A stretch of DNA of 59,551 nt from Nitrospirota bacterium (GTDB lineage Bacteria; Nitrospirota; Thermodesulfovibrionia; UBA6902): positions 1-59,551 of the forward strand of contig JACRHD010000045.1 in assembly GCA_016234115.1 (NCBI GenBank), in the 5' to 3' direction. The translations under genes and the position numbers were made by a program. The notes below the pieces were generated by a model. That model ran no database searches. It was given only the letters and a program-made list of their open reading frames with translations, and was not told where the DNA came from. Shown one piece after another: positions 54,520 to 59,551 of this stretch. The stretch's first letter is position 1, and every line of letters begins with the position of its first letter.

Positions 54520-55141
54520 TTGGCTGTTTATAAAAGAGGAAACAGTTGGTATATCGATTTCATTTTCAATGGAGCCAGGGTCAACCGGAAGGCCGGAAAT
54601 ACAAAAACCGAGGCAAAAAGGATTGAGGAAGAGTTAAGAACGAAACTGAGACTGAAGATGCTCCATGTGTCGGACCTGACCGATACCGGAGACCGGTTAT
54701 ATTTTCATGTTGTCGCTGAAGAGTATCTGGACCATCTGGAAAGGTGATTGGAAACCCAAGACAAATGAAGAGAGGACCATTCCTTTGTGCGATGAGGCGC
54801 TGGATATTTTAAAAGGCCTTTTCAATAACAGAAAAAGCAAATGGGTATTTTCAAATACGGAGATTCCCGTGAGGTCCATTCAAAAGTCCCTCAAGACCGC
54901 TTCAGAAAAAGCGGGATTGACTAAACATGTAACCCCAAACATGATACGCCACACATTCGCAACTCATGCCCTTTGGGCCGGCGCCGACATAAAATCAGTC
55001 ATGGATATCATGGGGCATAAGAATATCGAAACAACAAACCGTTATTTGCATTCAATTCCAGAAACTCTGAAACGGACGGTCCAGCTCGTGCAGAATTTGA
55101 AGTCTGTTAAACCGCTGGAGACAGGGGGAAGCGAGAAATAG
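54520..55141 (+). pseudogene. Tyrosine recombinase/integrase with internal deletion
   Basis: The first frame (TTG 54520, GGAGG upstream, stop 54747) encodes the N-terminal arm-binding domain KRGNSWYIDFIFNGARVNRK and EAKRIEEEL. The second frame continues to 55141 with the catalytic C-terminus, EERTIPLCDEALDILKGLF, IRHTFATHALWAGADIKSVM and MGHKNIETTNRYLH with the nucleophile Tyr. The core-binding domain and the first half of the catalytic domain, including the first Arg, are deleted between them. The H of the usual HxxR box is Asn. It is therefore inactive. Its place behind tRNA-Pro marks an integrated element. Confidence 0.85.
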
Positions 55142-55244
55142 ATTTCGGGCATGCCACAAAGAAATAAGTGCAGCATCGTGGTAAAACATTTATTTTCTGC
55201 GGAAAGATGTGCTGAGGGGTAAGCTTGTAATATTATTACTTCGT

Positions 55245-55266
55245 TGCGTCGTTTGCTAACGAAGAG
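55245..55266 (+). repeat. 22-base element shared with 10983-11004
   Basis: Core TTTGCTAACGAAGAG, 21 of 22 identical and inverted relative to the left copy. It lies 104 bases after the integrase remnant. The rest of the 55142-55298 gap shows nothing else. Confidence 0.5.
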
Positions 55267-55298
55267 AGCGTGTAAGGATGCCGACAGGTCAGCTTAAT

Positions 55299-55784
55299 TC
55301 AGGCAGATGTCAACAAACCGGATTTTATATTCTTTATACTGTCCATAATAACAACATAGTCATTTGAAGCTATGCGATATACGTTGCCGTATTCCGGAAT
55401 TTGAAGGCGTCCGGTGTCGCCAAATAGCAAACACGGCACTCTAATGTCTCCATTGTTGCAGAATTCGATATACATGGTCCATACAGCTTCATCTATAATA
55501 CTTCCGTCAACAATAGCAATAAAATAATGTTCCAAAATCAACTCAATACTATTGGGCCAATCAAAAAGTATTTCACAATTGATTTCTTCAGCGAAGGTCT
55601 TCAATGCAGCTTCCAGTTCCGGATTATCCACAACGCAGTAAATTGCCCGATTCTGTTTTTGACTTGCGTTTTCAGGCATGCTCATCAATGCACCTGCTTC
55701 GGCAAGGAAAGTTTGAAGATCGGCAATGCTCCAAACAACACTTCCATAAAGAAGTTTTTTAATTAAATCTCGTCTCTCAATCAT
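55299..55784 (-). CDS. Receiver-like protein of unknown function
   Basis: A 161-residue protein I cannot assign. The first 45 residues start with ERRDLIKKLLYGSVVWSIAD, a basic-hydrophobic segment that resembles a weak twin-arginine or membrane-associating helix. Residues 48-150 alternate strands and helices like a receiver domain (RAIYCVVDNPELEAALKTFA, HYFIAIVDGSIID, VPCLLFGDT), but the acidic pocket is not the standard one. It follows the ATPase gene by 65 bases on the same strand, so the two may act together. Confidence 0.6.
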   Translation of the reverse strand: MIERRDLIKKLLYGSVVWSIADLQTFLAEAGALMSMPENASQKQNRAIYCVVDNPELEAALKTFAEEINCEILFDWPNSIELILEHYFIAIVDGSIIDEAVWTMYIEFCNNGDIRVPCLLFGDTGRLQIPEYGNVYRIASNDYVVIMDSIKNIKSGLLTSA

Positions 55785-55849
55785 CTGTCACCTCTGACCA
55801 AGTCCTGTTTTATTTTTTCGGTCTAATTACTGATAGCATTCAATAAGAG

Positions 55850-56596
55850 TTAGTGGGTATCCCTTATTCGTGAACAACCTCCTGTATATTCCAATATATA
55901 ATGCAGGCTCTCATCTTCTTCAAACTCGGATTCGATGCCAAGAAGTATCTGCTGGCAAGATTGCTCTTTCAGGAATGCTCTAACCCCTTGTCTCAACCCT
56001 GAGTCGAGCAATCCGTATGGCGAGTCAAACACAGCCGGAAGGTCAAGGTCCAGCACTTTCCTGATCGCAAACGCAAAGGCATAAAAAAGGCAGACCCGTT
56101 CACCGGCGGACATTATCGAGTGGTTCATATCCTTATGCTCATTTTTCCAGGGTGTTAGAATCAGCATACGTTGAAAGATTGTCCGCGCTTCAGCCCGGAC
56201 TGCTTCCCGGTTTTGACGATCAAGGATATCTGCAAATATAATTTCCGGGTCGCGCATAAACGCATCCGCTGACCTGCAACCAAGAAAAATAAGATTGCCG
56301 TGCTTCTTAATAAGGTCCCGATTGCCTCTTGTCACTACCTCAACTGATATATCAGGATTTGCTGAGTTAACATGTGCTCTAATGCCTCTTGCCGGCCCTA
56401 ATCCCGCAAGGGCATTAACAATAGTTGTCTTACCAGTGGCTGCGGCTCCAACAATGAGGGTTCTATTGCGATCAAGACTGAGTTCATTCGGACCCGAGAA
56501 AATGCCGTAGTCCCGAAGGAGTATTTTTTCAAAACGAACGGAGTTGGTTTGCGTTTTACTCATTTGAGAGATAATTTTATCAGACGATTGTGACAA
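55850..56596 (-). CDS. Compact DndD/Rad50-like ABC ATPase
   Basis: A 248-residue ATPase. The start FEKILLRDYGIFSGPNELSL is typical of SMC/RecF-type proteins, with Walker A IVGAAATGKTTIVNAL near residue 50. The ABC signature is MSAGERVCLFYAFAFAIRK near 165 and Walker B LPAVFDSPYGLLD near 192, where Ser stands in place of the usual catalytic acidic residue, as in DndD-type DTPLG. The long coiled-coil arms of Rad50 are missing. Such small ATPases occur in phage-defence islands with a partner effector; the receiver-like gene downstream is the candidate here. The assignment to defence is inference. Confidence 0.8.
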   Translation of the reverse strand: MSQSSDKIISQMSKTQTNSVRFEKILLRDYGIFSGPNELSLDRNRTLIVGAAATGKTTIVNALAGLGPARGIRAHVNSANPDISVEVVTRGNRDLIKKHGNLIFLGCRSADAFMRDPEIIFADILDRQNREAVRAEARTIFQRMLILTPWKNEHKDMNHSIMSAGERVCLFYAFAFAIRKVLDLDLPAVFDSPYGLLDSGLRQGVRAFLKEQSCQQILLGIESEFEEDESLHYILEYTGGCSRIRDTH

Positions 56597-56711
56597 CAGG
56601 TTGTCAGCGAGGGTAATAGTTAAGGCGGCAAGTCAATATAAGATTATTTCTGCAAAGGCGTCATTTCCTGAATCATCCCGCAACTTGTCTGCCTGTGACA
56701 TGTTGTTATTT

Positions 56712-57044
56712 TTAACCTCTAATTATTTCAACTGTCTTGTCGATGACCTCTGAGAGCTTTCCGCTCTTCAGATTGCCGATGCGATATAGAATGATATGGC
56801 TATCGGCAGTAAAGATGCGATTCGGCCTTATATTGCTCGACTGTTTAAGACCGCCTGTTTCAAAGTCATTGTCATCAAGGGGAAGGGAATAAACGTCCCG
56901 GACTGTCTTGCTGGTTATCTGGCAAAGTATGACATCATCACCCTCAAGAGATGCTATTACTAAAGCAGGGCGGCGTTTGGCGTTGGTTAGGTCGGAGAAA
57001 GGAAATGGAACAACAACGACATCCCCGCCTACAAACCTTGCCAC
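56712..57044 (-). CDS. MazF/PemK-family toxin
   Basis: A 110-residue endoribonuclease toxin. FVGGDVVVVPFPFSDLTNAK and RRPALVIAS form the fold's first strands with the conserved Arg, CQITSK follows, and SNIRPNRIFT holds the catalytic region. It should cut mRNA at short motifs when freed from its antitoxin. Its start overlaps the antitoxin end by 16 bases. No damage is visible. Confidence 0.88.
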   Translation of the reverse strand: MARFVGGDVVVVPFPFSDLTNAKRRPALVIASLEGDDVILCQITSKTVRDVYSLPLDDNDFETGGLKQSSNIRPNRIFTADSHIILYRIGNLKSGKLSEVIDKTVEIIRG

Positions 57045-57223
57045 GCGTCGTCCTCTTCGGGCAGGAGCCAGTCTTTACGGAGAGATGACTCGCCGGCAAT
57101 TGCGGTGTCCATTTTTTCCCTGATGATCCTGGTCTTCAGAAAGTGGACAAAATCCAAGACCTCATCAAGATATGATTCCGGGACTTGCTCGATTTCATTG
57201 ATCAAAATTTCTTTTTTACTCAT
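57029..57223 (-). CDS. Antitoxin of the MazF pair (DUF2281-type)
   Basis: A 64-residue protein with IEQVPESYLDEVLDFVHFLK, the helix typical of DUF2281 antitoxins, and an acidic toxin-binding end (DWLLPEEDDAWQGL). ATG 57223 has GAGGTC just upstream, while the longer frame does not. It is encoded before and overlapping the toxin, the usual order, and would repress the pair by binding its promoter. Confidence 0.85.
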   Translation of the reverse strand: MSKKEILINEIEQVPESYLDEVLDFVHFLKTRIIREKMDTAIAGESSLRKDWLLPEEDDAWQGL

Positions 57224-57295
57224 GCTGACCTCGCCTGTATGATATTCTATCAAATTTTCTATCTTCTTGAACACAAAGGAAAGTGGTCGCCAATT

Positions 57296-57616
57296 TCAAA
57301 TAAGCACCCCCTCATCCTTAACTGCCTGAGCAAGAAGGGAATAACGTTCAGGGCTGTCCTCCCATTCCTCCCGCGTGAAGACAACCGGGACTACTACAAT
57401 CCCATGTTCAAAACCGGCTTCCCATGCGCACTCGCTGACATACTCATAATCCTGCCCGCCGGAGACCTTATCCAGAACGACCAACACATCCATATCGGAA
57501 TATTGCGCCGCGTCACCCCTTGCCCTTGAGCCGAAGAGGATCATCTTATAAAGTAAAAGGCGTTTTAATAGCAATGCCTTGAAGGTGTCGAGGATGTTCT
57601 TTTCGAGAGTAGTCAT
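57296..57616 (-). CDS. MNT-type minimal nucleotidyltransferase
   Basis: A 106-residue nucleotidyltransferase. FGSRARGDAAQYSDMDVLVV carries the G-S and D-x-D catalytic motif near residues 28-47. In typical MntA-HepT modules this protein adds AMP groups to a HEPN toxin to silence it, but no HEPN gene is adjacent on either side. It may be orphaned, or guard one of the neighbours. Starts with ATG 57616; no clear ribosome site. Confidence 0.85.
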   Translation of the reverse strand: MTTLEKNILDTFKALLLKRLLLYKMILFGSRARGDAAQYSDMDVLVVLDKVSGGQDYEYVSECAWEAGFEHGIVVVPVVFTREEWEDSPERYSLLAQAVKDEGVLI

Positions 57617-57676
57617 AATTCAGTGCCTTATACTGTACTATTTTATTCAAATAACATAATATGTGCTACTGTTTTT

Positions 57677-58398
57677 TTAATTGAAATTCGCCAAAGATAT
57701 TTGCCCATTACTTGTCTGATCACGTAGTTGATTGAATATCAAAGTCGCTATTTGCATCCCATTTAAGCTCACAAAATGGTTTTTTTTGATTTCGTCCTTT
57801 GCCGAAGGACTAAAGTCAGATGTTGTGCAAAATATAAATAGTTGCGCAGGATATTGATTGTCTTTTTTTGTCCATTGGCGACTCCTGTAAAATTTTGAAC
57901 ATCAGGTCTATCAACATTTCCTGAATATCTCTTAGCTTGACCGTATAATTCAATAAAAGTAAACGGTGCAGTTGCGTATTCTGATTTAAAGGGAATCTTG
58001 CCCATGAAATCAACTCCCCCGTCTCCGGAACGTTTCGTAATTGAGATACTTTCAGCTTTAAAGCACTTCCGCATTAAAACGCCACAGAGGTCTTCAAAAT
58101 CTTGCCATTTCAAATTCTGTAATTGGTTTCTAAGATCTAACACAATAAAATAATTTCGATTTACAATAGTAATCGATTGAGTTGCCTCTTTAAAAAGACT
58201 CATTTCATTGTTGTTATGGCTTTCAGTAATTATGCGTTGAATATCCTCCACAAAATTACGAATGTTGTTTTCAGCCTTTTCTGCCGCTTGAAAAATGTTA
58301 AACCCCTTAAGTTTAAACTGCTCAGTTAGGAGATCACGGGTCTCAAATTTATCAGCTTTTTGTTGCTTGATGAGATCAACAATTATATCAAGATTCAT
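57677..58398 (-). CDS. Mrr-like restriction endonuclease with a -1 frame break at A AAA AAG
   Basis: The zero frame (58398 to 57769) gives 209 residues: a helical N-terminal part of about 95 residues, then an Mrr nuclease domain with KWQDFEDLCGVLMRK, GDGGVDFMG and ELYGQAKRY (D and QxK of the PD-(D/E)xK site). After FTGVANGQKK at residue 179 the zero frame degenerates. The -1 frame continues with the expected Mrr end, LFIFCTTSDFSPSAKDEIKK and HFVSLNGMQIATLIF, to a stop at 57677, total about 240 residues. The break lies at 57868-57862, A AAA AAG. AGGAG lies about 12 bases upstream of it. Either a lesion in an A7 tract or recoding could explain this. It overlaps the ParB-like gene by 11 bases. 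Confidence 0.72.
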
Positions 58399-59395
58399 TT
58401 TCTTTCAATATCCTAATACGGTTAACTTGCTTCTTCATATCGTCAATCTTTTTTTCGATTTCGTCTAAATCGTCCTTTGTCATATCGACTTCAAGGCTTT
58501 CACCTATAATGTTTTTGAAGGCATCAATTGCCCCTGTGATTTTACTGATACACTCTGGCAAGGTAGTTTTAGAGACATTAAGATTTTTCTGTTCATAATA
58601 TGTCATTGCTTTCTGAAAATTACGATCGTCTATGTAATTCAACGCTACTTCATCTCCCAGCAATGCGGCTATTTGCCTAATGTCACGATGGTCGGTAATT
58701 GCAGCAACACCATCCTCATTTGGTATTATCCAATCGTAAAAACGACATAGTTCATCAGTTTTTGTAAATTGAAACTTTTCTTCATCCCAGCCAAGATATT
58801 TGCGGAGTAAGGGACGTTTTAACACTTCGTCAAAATAACTGAAATAGGAATGTTTCCATTTACTACCGTATTCTTCGTCTTTCCGAAATCGGGTCATAGC
58901 ACTATAGGTTTTATAATATCTGTTGATGTCCTTGACTTGCATACCAATCATTTTAGAAATTATGCTGGGCGTCTTTCCTTTTGTTATCATCTCATTAACA
59001 AATTGAGCTTTTTGATAAGCATCCCATTCCTTTACTCCTGAGACATTTCTAATCCCCTGTATAATTTTACCGATACTTTCAATGTCATCCTCTGAATTAT
59101 CAACCATTAGTATATCCACATTTGAAAGTTGCTTGATACTGTGTTCAGAGAGAAGAGATTGTCCCAATTTGAATTGATTTACAATGTACTTAAGTGCGGT
59201 TGTACGTCGGTTGCCTTCAATGACAACATGGTTGACGTTGTCTAAGTTTTTTGCCACGATGCTGTCAACTTGAAGAAATCCAACGGCTTCTATCGAGTTG
59301 GCTAAACTAAGCACATCAAAACGAGGGTTCATCATTTTGTTATAAGCATGCTTCTGGATTTCATAATCAGTAAATCGATCCGGCGGGATATTCAA
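58388..59395 (-). CDS. ParB/sulfiredoxin-like DNA-binding protein
   Basis: A 335-residue protein. IPPDRFTDYEIQKHAYN and SLANSIEAVGFLQVDSIVAK form the ParB fold start, and VVIEGNRRTTALKYIV near residue 57 carries the G-x-R-R nucleotide motif. A helical region follows with KAQFVNEMITKGKTPSIISK, an HTH-like segment as in KorB/ParB, and a coiled C-terminus. The TTG start at 59395 is weak. The frame stays open to 59467 without any canonical start, and the codons just upstream (RIDRIWHISDET) look protein-like, so the true start may be a rare codon upstream. No ParA lies nearby, so plasmid partition is unlikely. It is probably a partner of the nuclease. Confidence 0.72.
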   Translation of the reverse strand: MNIPPDRFTDYEIQKHAYNKMMNPRFDVLSLANSIEAVGFLQVDSIVAKNLDNVNHVVIEGNRRTTALKYIVNQFKLGQSLLSEHSIKQLSNVDILMVDNSEDDIESIGKIIQGIRNVSGVKEWDAYQKAQFVNEMITKGKTPSIISKMIGMQVKDINRYYKTYSAMTRFRKDEEYGSKWKHSYFSYFDEVLKRPLLRKYLGWDEEKFQFTKTDELCRFYDWIIPNEDGVAAITDHRDIRQIAALLGDEVALNYIDDRNFQKAMTYYEQKNLNVSKTTLPECISKITGAIDAFKNIIGESLEVDMTKDDLDEIEKKIDDMKKQVNRIRILKENES

Positions 59396-59416
59396 TGTTT
59401 CGTCAGAAATATGCCA

Positions 59417-59461
59417 AATCCGGTCTATTCGAACAGTTAATCCGGTTTTGTCCGAACGGTT
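59417..59461. promoter_or_regulatory. Two tandem 22-23 base direct repeats upstream of the ParB-like gene
   Basis: Units 59417-59438 and 59439-59461 both start AATCCGGT and end in CGAACAGTT or CGAACGGTT. They lie between the promoter and the annotated start, the place for an autoregulatory operator. Confidence 0.6.
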
Positions 59462-59489
59462 TCTTTTTTAATAATCTCCTGACTGTTTG

Positions 59490-59518
59490 AGTTTAAATTA
59501 GTGTTCGAGTTGTGTCAA
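59490..59518 (-). promoter_or_regulatory. Strong promoter of the ParB-Mrr operon
   Basis: On the minus strand a consensus TTGACA (59518-59513) and TAAACT (59495-59490) are 17 bases apart. AGGAG follows at 59480-59476. Confidence 0.65.
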
Positions 59519-59551
59519 TTATTATTTGTCTCAAGGCTGTTTTTAGCAGCA

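Noticed and set aside
58388-59395. Plasmid-type ParAB partition locus
   Set aside because: There is no ParA gene, no parS-like inverted repeat cluster, and the gene overlaps a nuclease instead.
54374-59551. Second attachment site (copy of the tRNA-Pro 3' end) within the window
   Set aside because: I scanned for the T-arm and acceptor sequence and found no convincing copy; the right end probably lies beyond the window.

Overview
The window is a 59.5 kb chromosomal segment of a GC-moderate bacterium whose gene content resembles Nitrospirota of the Thermodesulfovibrionales type. Pointers are a multihaem c-type cytochrome, a siroheme/haem-type radical SAM gene beside hemE and hemW, B12-dependent radical SAM, dense palindromic intergenic repeats and mostly AUG/GUG/UUG starts behind GGAGG-like sites. 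The lineage is an inference from gene content and style, not from a marker phylogeny.

Layout. 1-4.6 kb (minus strand): the start of mutL, a secreted cytochrome c, a B12/radical SAM enzyme and a membrane-linked glycosyltransferase. 4.6-9.9 kb (plus): the replication core dnaA-dnaN-gyrB. 9.9-11.0 kb: a small graveyard holding a deleted ORF6N-domain gene behind two large palindromes and a frameshifted HigB-type toxin with an intact HigA-type antitoxin. 11.1-16.8 kb: cysM, a small conserved protein, and an apparent MurNAc-recycling pair (NamZ-type exo-muramidase plus a fused nucleotidyltransferase/AmgK-like kinase). 16.9-21.2 kb (plus): haem genes hemW, an AhbD/NirJ-like radical SAM gene and hemE. 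21.2-28.7 kb (minus): a secreted M43 metalloprotease, two decayed tails of secreted proteins with the same C-terminal signature, recJ and secF-secD-yajC. 28.8-32.3 kb: a LysR regulator, an MgtC-family protein and glgC. 33.0-48.3 kb (minus): an acetate-uptake and activation region with acs, an ActP-type Na+ symporter and its small subunit, a DEDD exonuclease, two DUF294/CBS/cNMP proteins, an NtrC-type regulator, a receiver-only protein and a symporter-fused histidine kinase. A good sigma-54 promoter with palindromic upstream sites lies immediately beside the NtrC-type gene. 48.6-53.9 kb: rpsU-yqeY, NIF3, a HAD hydrolase, adenine deaminase and dnaG. 54.3 kb to the end: tRNA-Pro(UGG), an internally deleted integrase, and a minus-strand accessory run of a receiver-like protein, a DndD/Rad50-like ATPase, MazF with its antitoxin, a lone MNT nucleotidyltransferase, an Mrr-like nuclease and a ParB-like protein.

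Two features stand out. First, the right-hand island pairs a ParB-like gene with an Mrr-type nuclease whose reading frame breaks exactly at the heptamer A AAA AAG, and a -1 shift there restores a plausible nuclease C-terminus. Second, the genome carries many families of hairpin repeats built from iterated 7-10 base words. Some of these have entered genes in frame: the NamZ-neighbour nucleotidyltransferase, hemW and the glycosyltransferase tail.

Work was by eye from the sequence and translations only. Family names rest on recognised motifs; no database search was run.
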